A stretch of DNA of 64,000 bases from Streptomyces rimosus subsp. rimosus. GTDB taxonomy: Bacteria > Actinomycetota > Actinomycetes > Streptomycetales > Streptomycetaceae. Location of the stretch: NCBI RefSeq assembly GCF_000720725.1, contig NZ_JOCQ01000010.1, positions 1 through 64,000 on the forward strand. The letters are read 5' to 3'. Under the pieces are notes generated by a model. It did not search any database and was not told the origin of the DNA. It worked only from the letters and a program-made list of their open reading frames with translations. Made by a program: the position numbers and the translations under genes. The stretch's first letter is position 1, and each line of letters starts with the position of its first letter. Positions 8,398 to 17,133 of this stretch are shown here, piece by piece.

Positions 8398-11109
8398 TCA
8401 CAGCGGCATCTCCCGCAGCTGGCGGCGCGAGGAGATGCCCAGCTTGCGGTACACGTTGCGCAGGTGGGTGTCGATGGTGCGGGGGCTGAGGAACAGCATC
8501 ACGCCCACTTCCTTGGACGTCGCCCCGGCGGCGACCTTCCCGGCGATGAGCCGTTCCTGCGCGGTGAGCCGGCCCAGTGGGTCCTCGCCGTGCCGGCGGG
8601 GCTGTTCGCCGGTGGCGCGCAGTTCCCGGGCGGCGCGCTCGGCGAAGGCGCGGGCACCGACGCGCGACAGCATGTCGTGCGCCGCCCGCAGTTCGTCACG
8701 GGCCTCGGCCCGCCGGTTCTCGCGGCGCAGCCACTCCCCGTACGTCAGCCGGGCGCGCGCGTGCAGCACCCTGACCCGCGTCCGGGCGAAATGGTCGATG
8801 GCCTGCCGGTACAGCGCTTCGCAGTCCTCGCCCCACTCAAGAAGAGCCTGTGCCTGAAACCATTCGGCGACGGCCCACGGCACGGGATGCGTACGGGCCA
8901 GCGCCTCCAGGTGTTCCATGGCCGCGGCCGCGTCCGCACCGCGCCCGGCACGCGCGGCGGCTTCGATGAGCTCGGTGTAGACGGCCCAGATCGAGTACGA
9001 GCCGGCCTGGTGCCTGCGCTGGGCCGTCAGCGCGGCGTCCAGCGCCTCTTCGTAGTTGCCGAGCCCGTTGTGCAGGACCGCCCTGGCGTAGTGCTCGCCG
9101 GCGGCTTCGAACGGCCGCCCGTCACGGCCCAGGAGTTCCCGCAGTTCGGCGAACCGGTCCCGGTCACCGCGGAAGCCGGTGAGGACCAGCTCGGGCCCCA
9201 GGAGCGGCACCGTACCCGCCGCTTCGTCGAGGGCGCGGGCCTCGCTGAGGCTGACGGCCGCCTCGTCGAACCGGCCGACCGCGACCCTGGCGACCGCCTG
9301 GTAGCGCAGGGCCTGCGGCAGCGAGGCGAGGGAGCCCTGGCGGCGCGCCACCTCCACCTGGCGGTCCGCGATCTCCTCCATCGCCTCGTCGTCCCGCAGG
9401 TCGATGACGACCTGACAGAGCAGGTTCATCCGCCAGCTGCCCGACGAGCGGGCGTCCGTACGGCATGCCGTCACCGCGTCGCGCATCGCGGGCACCGCCC
9501 GCTCGACCGGCAGCACGGCCTGATCGAGCAGCGCGTCGAGCAGCAGATCAGCCGGGCGGACGGACGCCCGCCGTGGCGCCAGCTTGCGGATCCGGGCACC
9601 GAGCTCCTGGAGGCCGCCGTCCTGGTTGTCGTTGTACATGAACGACGCGAGGGCCTCCAGATAGGTCTCCCTCGCCTGCTCGGGAGCCAGCTCCGTGACG
9701 ACGTCGACGAGCCTGGCGGTGGCCTGCGGGCTGTGCGAGATCTGGTAGTCGATCCGGGCCCGCAGCAGGCGTGCCGTGGCGCGGCCCTCGTCGTCCATCG
9801 GGCGCCGCTCCGCCCGGTGGACGAGTGCGCGAGCCTCGTTGGGCGCCCCGGCCTGCAACCGCAACTGGGCCGCGACGAGCAGCCGCCCGGCCTGGCGGTC
9901 GGGAGCGGGGGTCAGCTGCCCGGCCCGCTCCATGAACGCGGCGGCCGCGGCGAACCCGCCGCGCAGACGTGCCCGGTCGGCGGACCGTTCCAGCTCCGCG
10001 GCGACGTTCTCGTCGGCCTCGATGACCGCGTGGGCCCGGTGCCACGCCCGGCGGTCGAGGTCGGTCTCCGGGTCGGTCGCCGCCGCGAGAGCGCCGTGCA
10101 CGCCGCGGCGCTTTTCCGGGGTGGCCGACGCGTAGACCGCGGAACGCACCAGCGGGTGCCGGAAGCGCAGCCGCGGCCCGAGGGTCAGCAGCCCGGCGTT
10201 CTCCGCGAGGGTGAGGTCCGCGGCCTCCAGCCCGAGGAGCTGCGCCGCGCGGCGCAGCATGTCGAGGTCGCCGACCGGCTCCGCCGCGGCGAGCACCACC
10301 AGCGGCCGTACCGCGTCCGGCAGCCGCTCGAAGCGGCGGACGAACTGCTCCTCCAGCGCGTCCACCACACTGGCCCGGAACCGCCGTGGGCCGAGGACCC
10401 CGAACGGTTCCGCGTGGTGGGCGAACTCCAGCAGGGCCAGGGGATTTCCGTGCGCCTCGGCCAGGATCCGGTCGACCACCTCGGCGTCCAGCCCCGCGTG
10501 CGTCGCCGCTCCCAGCAGGGCTCGGGCGTCCTCGTCGCCCAGGCCCGTGAGGGGCACGCGCGCGAACCCGGCGAGTCCGGACGGCGGGCCGACGTCGCGC
10601 GCGGCGAACACCATCGTGATCCGCTCGGCGGACACCCGCCGGGCCACGAACACCAGCACCCGCCGCGAAGCGTCGTCGATCCACTGGGCGTCGTCCACCA
10701 CGCAGCAGACGGGCCCGTCCTTCGCCACCTCGTGCAGCAGCCCCAGGACGGCGAGGCCGACCGTCAGCGGATCGGGCGAGGGTTCCGCGCCGAGGCCGAA
10801 CACCGCCTCCAGCGTCCGCTGCTGCACCGTGGGCAGTCTTCGCCGGTGGCCGAGGACCGGCGCGCACAGCTGGTGCAGCGTCGCGTAGAGAAGGTCCCGC
10901 TCGAACTCCGTACCGGCGGCCCGCAGCACCTCGAACCCGTCCAGCGTCCCCACCACGGCGTCGATGAGCGCGGACTTGCCGATCCCCGCCTCCCCCGCCA
11001 CCACAACGGCCCCACCACGCCCGTCGGCCGTCGAGGTCACTAACCGATCGAACGCACGCCGCTCTGCGTGCCGGGCCACGAGCTGCACCGGAATCGTCCT
11101 CCGAGTCAT
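8398..11109 (-). CDS. Large LuxR-family (LAL, MalT-like) transcriptional regulator with a TTA codon
   Basis: The 903-residue regulator has an N-terminal AAA/NTPase domain with a Walker A motif (VVVAGEAGIGKSALIDAVVG, about residues 31-50) and a Walker B-like segment (CCVVDDAQWIDD). A long TPR-like helical middle follows, then a C-terminal LuxR helix-turn-helix (LTAQERLIAGKVAAG, then SPRTIDTHLRNVYRKLGISSR) in the last 65 residues. ATG at 11109 is preferred over an upstream GTG because conserved LAL sequence starts at VARHAERRAFDRLV. Leucine 23 is encoded by TTA (11043-11041), which in Streptomyces makes translation depend on the bldA tRNA. It converges on the injection-system operon, and S. coelicolor also has a LAL regulator by its CIS genes, so control of that locus is plausible but not shown. 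Confidence 0.88.
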   Translation of the reverse strand: MTRRTIPVQLVARHAERRAFDRLVTSTADGRGGAVVVAGEAGIGKSALIDAVVGTLDGFEVLRAAGTEFERDLLYATLHQLCAPVLGHRRRLPTVQQRTLEAVFGLGAEPSPDPLTVGLAVLGLLHEVAKDGPVCCVVDDAQWIDDASRRVLVFVARRVSAERITMVFAARDVGPPSGLAGFARVPLTGLGDEDARALLGAATHAGLDAEVVDRILAEAHGNPLALLEFAHHAEPFGVLGPRRFRASVVDALEEQFVRRFERLPDAVRPLVVLAAAEPVGDLDMLRRAAQLLGLEAADLTLAENAGLLTLGPRLRFRHPLVRSAVYASATPEKRRGVHGALAAATDPETDLDRRAWHRAHAVIEADENVAAELERSADRARLRGGFAAAAAFMERAGQLTPAPDRQAGRLLVAAQLRLQAGAPNEARALVHRAERRPMDDEGRATARLLRARIDYQISHSPQATARLVDVVTELAPEQARETYLEALASFMYNDNQDGGLQELGARIRKLAPRRASVRPADLLLDALLDQAVLPVERAVPAMRDAVTACRTDARSSGSWRMNLLCQVVIDLRDDEAMEEIADRQVEVARRQGSLASLPQALRYQAVARVAVGRFDEAAVSLSEARALDEAAGTVPLLGPELVLTGFRGDRDRFAELRELLGRDGRPFEAAGEHYARAVLHNGLGNYEEALDAALTAQRRHQAGSYSIWAVYTELIEAAARAGRGADAAAAMEHLEALARTHPVPWAVAEWFQAQALLEWGEDCEALYRQAIDHFARTRVRVLHARARLTYGEWLRRENRRAEARDELRAAHDMLSRVGARAFAERAARELRATGEQPRRHGEDPLGRLTAQERLIAGKVAAGATSKEVGVMLFLSPRTIDTHLRNVYRKLGISSRRQLREMPL

Positions 11110-11510
11110 TGCTAGAGGTCTTTCACGATCTTCTTCGTACGGAGCCGGAGTCAGGCCCGGGCCCTCCCCCACGGCGGGCACCGAGCAGGGCGGAGGAGCG
11201 GCTGTGGGCCGCCCGCTCACGAGATCACCGCAACCGGCGCCCTCCTGACCGATCTCACGTCAGGAGACGGTCGGTACGGCCGACAGGTTCTTCGCCGGAA
11301 GGGACATTTGGCAGCCGTGTGAACTCCTGAGGCTGCCGCGAGACGGCGGAAGCACCCGCTCCACCGCGTACTTCCTTCTCCGTACCCGCTGCCGTCGGCC
11401 GCCCGCGACGCTTCCTCTTGTGCACGCGGCCCGCGAGTAGCAAGCCGCGCACCACAGTTGGCATCTCAGAGCTACGGGGTGACCGGTGCCCGGTCGCCCC
11501 GCCCGCGCCG
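11110..11510. other. Intergenic region between LAL regulator and DUF2236 operon
   Basis: This 401-base gap must hold the LAL regulator promoter. Apart from the hairpin at 11477-11499 I see no gene, repeat or RNA. The short open frames here are GC-skew shadows. Confidence 0.5.
11477..11499 (-). terminator. Probable terminator of the DUF2236 operon
   Basis: GGGTGACCGG (11477-11486) and CCGGTCGCCC (11490-11499) form a 10-bp stem with one G-T pair and a 3-base loop, 12 bases beyond the stop codon of the minus-strand oxygenase gene. Confidence 0.5.
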
Positions 11511-12746
11511 TCAGTCCATCCCTGCCACCGTCGGAGCAGGCGGTACCCAACGCTCGTTGCGGCGCTGCTGTGAGCGCACCCCGAAGTCGTTCTTGAGTTC
11601 CTCCGGGATCGCGTACTGCATGACCCGGCCGCGGGTGAGGGAGCCCAGTTCGAAGGCGGTGAGGAGGTTGCCCGCCTTGTCGAGGGCCCACTCGCCCAGC
11701 GGGCTGCTGTCCTCGATGGTCTCCAGTACGCCGAGGAGGACGGGTACGGCCTTGGCCGCCGTGTCCCAGGGGCTGTGGGGGATCTGCAGCCAGTCGGCGA
11801 TGGTCGGGCCGACCAGGAAGCGGATGGTGGCGGGCACGATCGGGTCGAAGAGGGTGCCGGGGACGACGTCCTCGTACATCCGCATCAGCTGGTTGTTCAG
11901 CCGTACCCCGTCCTCGGACGGCCCCAGGTTACGGGTGAGGTAGACATCGGCGTACGCGCGGGCCTCGGTGAGGTTTTCCGGGGCCGCCTCCATGTCGCAG
12001 CCGAGAATCGACCCGACGACACGCCAGGCGTAGTAATACGCCTCCGCTCCCTCCTCGCTCATGTGGATGCCGAGGCGGTGCATCGCGTCCAGTACCAGGA
12101 TCGAGAAGCAGATCTGCCCGCCGATCATGTCTTCCTGGCACAGCGGCGTGCCGTCGCGCTCCGCGTCCCAGCGGCCCGACGCGGTCAGGTGGTGGCGCAC
12201 CGCGGCGTGCAGCAGACGGACCTTCTGGGCGGCCGGGATGAATTTGCTGCCTTCTTCGAAGGCGTTGGTCTGCATCAGGTACGTGACGAACTGGCCCGTA
12301 TTCGCCATCCGGCGCGAGGGGTAGTCCATGGAGTGCGTCGAGGCGAGCAGTTTCGCGACGCGCGGTACGGCGTAGGTGGCGGGCATGGCCGCGAAGGAGA
12401 GCCCGGTGTTGATGTGTGCGGCGTTGTCCATGAAGAACAGCCGCGCCCGCTCCATGATGTCCCAGTCCACCCACTTGGGCGGCATGCCGGTCGCCTCCAG
12501 GTAGGAGGCCGCCGAGGACGGCAGGCCTTGCGGCAGTTTGTTGCCCGCGGTGGTGAAGAAGCGCATGAGGGTGTTGAAGTCGCGCACCTCTCCACGCTCG
12601 AACATCGCCGCGACGGTTGCGTCGGCGAGCGGATCGCCTTGCCTGCGCAGCTCGTCCAGCATCGTGTCGGTGTACCGCGCGGAGGTTTTGGTAGTGGTCT
12701 CAGTGGTCTCAGTGGTCTCAGTGGTCTCAGTGGTCTCAGTGGTCAC
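11511..12746 (-). CDS. DUF2236 / MpaB-Lcp-like oxygenase family protein
   Basis: The 411-residue product belongs, by its conserved blocks, to the DUF2236 family related to latex-clearing oxygenase and MpaB (b-type haem proteins that cleave or oxidise isoprenoid chains). Landmarks are MERARLFFMDNAAHINTGL, ANTGQFVTYLMQT, VRLLHAAVRHHL (likely haem-region histidines) and a helical C-terminal half. GTG at 12746 is preferred because GAGGAG lies just upstream and it avoids a long overlap with the polyprenyl synthetase gene. The N-terminus is a Thr/Glu microsatellite (TETTETT). The gene follows a polyprenyl synthetase in the same direction, so an isoprenoid substrate is a reasonable inference. Confidence 0.75.
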   Translation of the reverse strand: MTTETTETTETTETTETTTKTSARYTDTMLDELRRQGDPLADATVAAMFERGEVRDFNTLMRFFTTAGNKLPQGLPSSAASYLEATGMPPKWVDWDIMERARLFFMDNAAHINTGLSFAAMPATYAVPRVAKLLASTHSMDYPSRRMANTGQFVTYLMQTNAFEEGSKFIPAAQKVRLLHAAVRHHLTASGRWDAERDGTPLCQEDMIGGQICFSILVLDAMHRLGIHMSEEGAEAYYYAWRVVGSILGCDMEAAPENLTEARAYADVYLTRNLGPSEDGVRLNNQLMRMYEDVVPGTLFDPIVPATIRFLVGPTIADWLQIPHSPWDTAAKAVPVLLGVLETIEDSSPLGEWALDKAGNLLTAFELGSLTRGRVMQYAIPEELKNDFGVRSQQRRNERWVPPAPTVAGMD

Positions 12747-12747
12747 G
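12694..12747 (-). repeat. 9-bp tandem repeat at the start of the DUF2236 gene
   Basis: Five perfect copies of GTGGTCTCA (plus strand) from 12694 to 12738, followed by a partial sixth copy, encode TET repeats immediately after the start codon. The unit is a multiple of three, so copy-number change would alter tail length without shifting frame. Confidence 0.9.
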
Positions 12748-12817
12748 GGCTCCTCGTTTCTCTTGCTGTCACAGGGGCCGGCTGTCCGTGCCGTCACGGG
12801 GCCGGTCGCCCGTGCTG

Positions 12818-13891
12818 TCACAGGGACCGGTTGGTTGCCGAGTCCGCCAGCGTGCCGAGCGCCGTGCGGGCCTCCGGCGGCATCGCCACGGAGTCCAGTG
12901 CCGCGCGGGCCCGTGCGATCCGCTCCTGGATCATGTCCTCGATGCGCCGGCGGGCGCCGCTGTGCTCCATCCACCGGCGTACGAGGGCGGCGTCGGCCTC
13001 GTCCAGCGCGGGTTTGCCCAGCGCCTCGCGCAGCTGCCGTCCCTGGTCGGCGGACAGCAGCGAGGCGGTCACCGCCAGCAGCGCGGTGGGCTTCTTGTCC
13101 CGCAGGTCGTCGAGGTTCGACTTTCCCGTCTCGGCCGGGTCGCCGAAGACGCCCAGCAGGTCGTCGCGGAGCTGGAACGCCTCGCCCAGCGGCATCCCGT
13201 ACCCGGTGAAGGCGGCGAGCACCCTCGGGGAGGCGCCGCCGAGCGTCGCTCCCATGTGGAGGGGCCGCTCCACGGTGTACTTGGCCGTTTTGTACCGGGC
13301 CACCTCCAGCGACTCGGCGACCTTCGGTACGACGCCTCCGGTCCGCAGCACCTCCAGGAATTCACCCGCGATGGTTTCGCGCAGCAGCGATGACCACAGG
13401 GGCACCGTCCGCGCCACGAAGGCCCCCGGCAGGCCGCAGGTGGCGAAGACCTGGCCCGCGTAGCCCATCAGCAGGTCGCCGAGCATCATGGCGAGCGCGG
13501 CGGAGCGTTCCTGGCGCCTCTCGTCGGAGCCACCGGCCGCGGTGCCCCAGGCGCCGGCGCCGCTCTCCGCGAAGGCGACATGGGCCGTCGGTGCGCCGTG
13601 CCGCAGGCGGCTGTCGTCGATGATGTCGTCGTGGGTGCACGCGGCCGCGTGCACCAGTTCCATGGCGGCCGCGGCCTTGATCACGCCCGCGCAGTCCGGC
13701 TGGCCGGCGGCGCGCCAGCCCCAGTACAGGAAGGCGGCGCGCAGCCGCTTGCCGCGCGTCAGCGACGCGCGCAACTGCACGCACAGCGGAGCCAGTTCGT
13801 CCGATACGCGGAGCAGTTCGGCCTCTTCCTCGTCGACCAGCCGGTGCAGGCACGCATCGATTCTGTTCTTCAGCTCATCGGTGTCACTCAT
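12818..13891 (-). CDS. Polyprenyl synthetase (trans-isoprenyl diphosphate synthase)
   Basis: The 357-residue protein has both aspartate-rich motifs of isoprenyl diphosphate synthases: HDDIIDDSRLRHG (first DDxxD-type motif, about residue 92) and QLRDDLLGVFGD (second, about residue 240), with the usual length for GGPP/FPP synthases. It should condense IPP with an allylic diphosphate in the cytoplasm. It overlaps the upstream small gene by 8 bases and is followed after 71 bases by the DUF2236 oxygenase, suggesting a three-gene isoprenoid operon. No terpene cyclase or encapsulin shell gene lies nearby. Chain length cannot be told from what I can see. Confidence 0.88.
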   Translation of the reverse strand: MSDTDELKNRIDACLHRLVDEEEAELLRVSDELAPLCVQLRASLTRGKRLRAAFLYWGWRAAGQPDCAGVIKAAAAMELVHAAACTHDDIIDDSRLRHGAPTAHVAFAESGAGAWGTAAGGSDERRQERSAALAMMLGDLLMGYAGQVFATCGLPGAFVARTVPLWSSLLRETIAGEFLEVLRTGGVVPKVAESLEVARYKTAKYTVERPLHMGATLGGASPRVLAAFTGYGMPLGEAFQLRDDLLGVFGDPAETGKSNLDDLRDKKPTALLAVTASLLSADQGRQLREALGKPALDEADAALVRRWMEHSGARRRIEDMIQERIARARAALDSVAMPPEARTALGTLADSATNRSL

Positions 13892-14198
13892 GCGGCCTGC
13901 CGGACCGCTGCACGGCGCGGCAGGCCATCAGCTCCAGGTAGTTGTCGGTCTCCGGGGCGACGCGCCGGGTGGCCAGCTCGCCGCGGGTACGCAGTTCGCC
14001 GGCCCCGTCGGCGAGCAGCTCGCGCAGGTCGGAGCGGCGCAGCAGGCCCTGGCCGCGCTCGGCGGCCTGACGTACGTGGTCGAGCACGAGATCGGCGACG
14101 CCGACCGCGAGCAGAAGAGCCTGTTCCAGTCCGGCCGCGGCGTTTCGTCCGGCTGCGCCGACGGGGTCGGTGTCGTGTTGGTGTCCCTGTTCAGACAT
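13884..14198 (-). CDS. Small helical protein upstream of polyprenyl synthetase
   Basis: The 104-residue product is predicted to be mostly helical (AAAGLEQALLLAVGVADLVLDHVRQAAERG, then DLRELLADGAGELRTRGELATRR) with a short polar N-terminus and no membrane segment or cysteine cluster. I do not recognise the family. It overlaps the polyprenyl synthetase start by 8 bases, so it is probably co-translated with it. Coding potential is supported by codon bias and the tight overlap; the ribosome-binding site is weak. Confidence 0.65.
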   Translation of the reverse strand: MSEQGHQHDTDPVGAAGRNAAAGLEQALLLAVGVADLVLDHVRQAAERGQGLLRRSDLRELLADGAGELRTRGELATRRVAPETDNYLELMACRAVQRSGRPHE

Positions 14199-14678
14199 GT
14201 CCGGTGCTCCTGTGCGGATGGAGTCCTGCGGGGAGCTTTCAGTGAATCGGCGCGTTGCCGGAGCGCGGGGGCCTTTGGGCGCCCCATCCCCCCTGCGGGA
14301 TCATCGTTTCCTGCGAAAGAGTGATGATCGGCTCACTGTTCGGTCATCATCGATGTGCCGCCGAGGCCCGCCGACTGCGGCGATCGGTGCCACGGCCGTC
14401 CCGGCGCGGTGCCCGCGCGGGCGGGAAGCGGGCAGCGGCTCGGGCAGGGCGGACACCGGTCCGCGCACTCCGGGCACCGCCACGCGCGCCCGGCCCGCCG
14501 TACGACACGTCGGCGTACGAAGCGGGCGCGGGCGGCCGCGCCAACTCGGGCACGCTGTCCGCCCACACGGACACCCCGGTCGTACTCCCGCGGCGTTACA
14601 ACGTCTTCAGTGGCGCGTCCCGCGCGTGCCCAGGGCGAACGCCCCAGCTCACAGCACGTGATCGTGAGGAGTCACACC
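14199..14678. other. Divergent intergenic region upstream of sigma factor
   Basis: This 480-base region separates the isoprenoid operon from the sigma-factor gene and should hold both promoters. A TGATGA...TCATCA inverted repeat near 14320-14355 is the only structure I noticed, and it is weak. Open frames here lack ribosome-binding sites and recognisable sequence. Confidence 0.4.
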
Positions 14679-15254
14679 GTGGAGACACCGCTGCCGCTGA
14701 TCGGGCGCGCCATGGATTCCCGTACCGTGCCGGCCCATTCGGCGCGGCAGGCCGAGGAGTTCCTCGACGCCCTCTACGAACGGCACGGGTCGGCCCTGCT
14801 GGGCTTCGCGGCCCGGCTGCTGGACGGCGACCGGCACCGTGCGGAGGACGTCTTGCAGGAGGTGGCGTTCCGCGCCTGGCAGCGCGCCGACGACCTCGAT
14901 CCCACGACGAACGCGGTGCGCCCCTGGCTGTTCACCGTGGTCCGCAACCTGGTCATCGACGGCTACCGCTCGCGCAAAGCCCGGCCCGCCGAGGCCGGTG
15001 CCGCGGAGGTGCCCGTCACGTCCGTACCCGACGGGGTGGACCGTACTCTGACCCGGCGGGTGGTGGTCGAAGCCATACGGGAGCTGGCACCGAATCACCG
15101 CGAGGTCCTGGTCCACGTGTACTTCATGGGCCGCAGCCTCTCGCAGACGGCGGAGGTGCTGGGGGTGCCGACCGGTACGGTCAAGTCGCGCGTGTATTAC
15201 GCGATGCGCGCGCTGCGCGACGGGCTCAGCAGCCGCGGACTGACCGCCGCCTGA
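14679..15254 (+). CDS. ECF-type RNA polymerase sigma factor
   Basis: The 191-residue protein has sigma region 2 (EEFLDALYERHGSALLGFAARLL, AEDVLQEVAFRAW, PWLFTVVRNLVIDGYRSRKAR) and region 4 (LAPNHREVLVHVYFMGRSLSQTAEVLGVPTGTVKSRVYYAMRALRDGL), the standard ECF layout. GTG at 14679 is chosen for a strong GAGGAG seven bases upstream; an ATG at 14712 is an alternative. No anti-sigma gene follows: the next gene is on the other strand. It would therefore be controlled by transcription or by a remote partner. Confidence 0.88.
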   Translation: METPLPLIGRAMDSRTVPAHSARQAEEFLDALYERHGSALLGFAARLLDGDRHRAEDVLQEVAFRAWQRADDLDPTTNAVRPWLFTVVRNLVIDGYRSRKARPAEAGAAEVPVTSVPDGVDRTLTRRVVVEAIRELAPNHREVLVHVYFMGRSLSQTAEVLGVPTGTVKSRVYYAMRALRDGLSSRGLTAA

Positions 15255-15255
15255 C

Positions 15256-15289
15256 GACCGGCCCTGTTCGCCGCCCCCGCCGGCCGGTC
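15256..15289. terminator. Bidirectional terminator hairpin between sigma and DeoR genes
   Basis: GACCGGCC (15256-15263) pairs perfectly with GGCCGGTC (15282-15289) in the 48-base convergent gap. Confidence 0.5.
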
Positions 15290-15302
15290 TCGTGGCGCGC
15301 CG

Positions 15303-16064
15303 TCACACGCGCAGAACCTGCGGGCCCAGCAGCGCGTAGCGGTGTGCTTCGCCCTGCGGCAGCCGGGTGTCGGTGACGATGGCCTCGAAGTCCGCCGGCT
15401 CGGCGAAGCGGCACAGGCTGACCGCCCCGAACTTGGTGTACACACCGGAGAAGATCCGTCGCCGGGATGCCCGTACGGCCTGCTGTTTGACCTGGCTGAC
15501 CGCCGGGTCGGGGGTGGTGAGGCCGTACTCCCGGGAGATGCCGTTGGCGCCGATGTACGCCAGGTCGACGACGAATTCGGACAGCATGCCCGCCGCCCAG
15601 TGGTCGGCCGTGGCCACGGTGCCGCCGCGCACCCGACCGCCCAGCAGCACCACGGTGACGCTGGGCCGGGCGGCCAGCAGCGCCGCGGTGGCCAGGGAGG
15701 CCGTGATCACGGTGAGCGGGCGGTCGGCCGGCAGCGCCGCGGCGATGAGCTGCGGGGTGTAGCCCTCGTCGACGAAGACGCTCTCCGCGTCGCTGAGCAT
15801 CGACGCCGCGGCGGCCGCGATCCGCGTCTTCTCCGGCAGGTGCATGGTGGTCCGGAAGGCCAGGGTGGACTCGTAGCCCGCGCTCTCCACCGGATACGCG
15901 CCGCCGTGCGTACGCCGTACCAGTCCGTGCTCCTCCAGCACCCGCAGGTCGCGCCGTACGGTCTCCTTGGCCACCCCGAGGTCGGCGGCGAGCTTGCCGA
16001 CGTCCACCGATCCCGCCTCGCGGGCGGCCTCCACGATGCGGCGCCGGCGTTCCTCGGCCTCCAC
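15303..16064 (-). CDS. DeoR/GlpR-family transcriptional regulator
   Basis: The 253-residue protein has an N-terminal DeoR helix-turn-helix (about residues 1-60, VDVGKLAADLGVAKETVRRDLRVLEEHGLVRRTHGGAYP) and a C-terminal DeoR sensor domain of the ISOCOT fold (DEGYTPQLIAAAL, VLLGGRVRGGTV, DLAYIGANGIS). Such regulators usually sense a sugar phosphate. The start is a GTG. No sugar kinase, transporter or metabolic operon adjoins it, so its targets are probably elsewhere or it is autoregulated. Confidence 0.88.
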   Translation of the reverse strand: MEAEERRRRIVEAAREAGSVDVGKLAADLGVAKETVRRDLRVLEEHGLVRRTHGGAYPVESAGYESTLAFRTTMHLPEKTRIAAAAASMLSDAESVFVDEGYTPQLIAAALPADRPLTVITASLATAALLAARPSVTVVLLGGRVRGGTVATADHWAAGMLSEFVVDLAYIGANGISREYGLTTPDPAVSQVKQQAVRASRRRIFSGVYTKFGAVSLCRFAEPADFEAIVTDTRLPQGEAHRYALLGPQVLRV

Positions 16065-16389
16065 TGCGCACCCCCGGTCCCGGGCGCCGGCGACCGGGCG
16101 TTCTCCGCTCGCGCCGACTGCTCAACTGGTCTCTGGCATCCCGCCGTTCGCTTCCCCCGTACGGTCCTGGCCCCCACTTCTTACCGGCATACGAGCCGAC
16201 CGGTCACGCCCGCCGCACCACTCATCATGCCCGTATGCGCCCGTTCTCGATCGGGCAGGGCCCGCTGTTGGCCCCGGACCGGGCACGGCCGGTCTGTACC
16301 GGGCGTGCCCGATTGCCCCGGGTGGGCGGCCGCTTGCTGCCCGACGGAGGCGAGCCGTCCGGCGCCCCCGTGGCGGGCCGGGGCGGCCG
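16065..16389. other. Intergenic region between DeoR gene and methyltransferase gene
   Basis: These 325 bases hold the DeoR promoter region and many short CCCG/GGGC inverted repeats. I see no gene or clear regulatory site. Confidence 0.4.
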
Positions 16390-17133
16390 TCAGGCGGCGC
16401 GGCAGCGCAGCATCTCCAGTGGGCGGTTGGCGAGGAAGTCCGCCCAGTAGTCGGTGCCGAATGCGCGGACGCCGGCGTCGGACACCTCCAGCGGGACCCA
16501 GGTCACGTCGTCGAATCCGGCCGCCCGCAGGCACGTCTCGTAGACCTCGCGGCGCGGGCAGGTGCTGATGAACGAGATCGGCGGGTCGAGCAGCGCCGTG
16601 GTCCGCACTCGCGGCCCGGCCTCGGCCTCCTCACCGGTCAGTTCGGTGAGGAAGCCGTATGCGCGCGGGGACGGGCCGTCGAAGCGGTAGTCGGGTGTCT
16701 GGGCGAGGACGAAGAACTCGGCTCCGGGCGCCAGGCTGCGGTGCACGTTGCGGCACATCCGTTCCATGGCGGCGATGTCCTCGGCGTAGTTGAGCAGCTG
16801 GACCGCCGTGGCGACGTCGAAACGCTGCCCGAGGGGGCGCAGCCCGGAGACATCGCCCACCTCGTAGCGCACCCCCAGCGGATCGCGCTCCTCCGCCTTC
16901 CGGGCCGCGGCGACCATTTCCCCGGAGATGTCGATGCCCAGCACCTCCGTGGCGCCGCGCCGCTTGAACTCCCTGCTGTAGAAGCCGGTGCCGCAGGCCA
17001 GGTCGAGGACCGACTTTCCGCGTACGTCCCCGACCATGGCCAGGAACCCGGGCACCTCGGCGTAGTGCGCCAGCGGAAGGGACTTGAAGCCCTCGAACGC
17101 CTCGCCGATCTCGTCGTATTGCTGCACGCCCAC
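16390..17133 (-). CDS. Class I SAM-dependent methyltransferase
   Basis: The 247-residue protein has the Rossmann SAM-binding signature VLDLACGTGFYSREFKRRGA (about residues 41-60), an acidic end of strand 2 (VLGIDISGEMVAAAR) and motif YEVGDVSGL. Its N-terminus (QQYDEIGEAFEGFKSLPLAHYAEVP) resembles ToxA-like small-molecule methyltransferases; substrate unknown. A GTG start at 17133 is preceded by GAGGA. It is transcribed away from the catabolic locus, and the shared intergenic region contains one MarR-type palindrome closer to the other side. Confidence 0.82.
   Translation of the reverse strand: MGVQQYDEIGEAFEGFKSLPLAHYAEVPGFLAMVGDVRGKSVLDLACGTGFYSREFKRRGATEVLGIDISGEMVAAARKAEERDPLGVRYEVGDVSGLRPLGQRFDVATAVQLLNYAEDIAAMERMCRNVHRSLAPGAEFFVLAQTPDYRFDGPSPRAYGFLTELTGEEAEAGPRVRTTALLDPPISFISTCPRREVYETCLRAAGFDDVTWVPLEVSDAGVRAFGTDYWADFLANRPLEMLRCRAA

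Noticed and set aside
12818..13891. Polyprenyl synthetase as encapsulin cargo enzyme
   Set aside because: Family 2 encapsulin loci have a shell gene next to the enzyme and a disordered targeting tail; neither is seen here.
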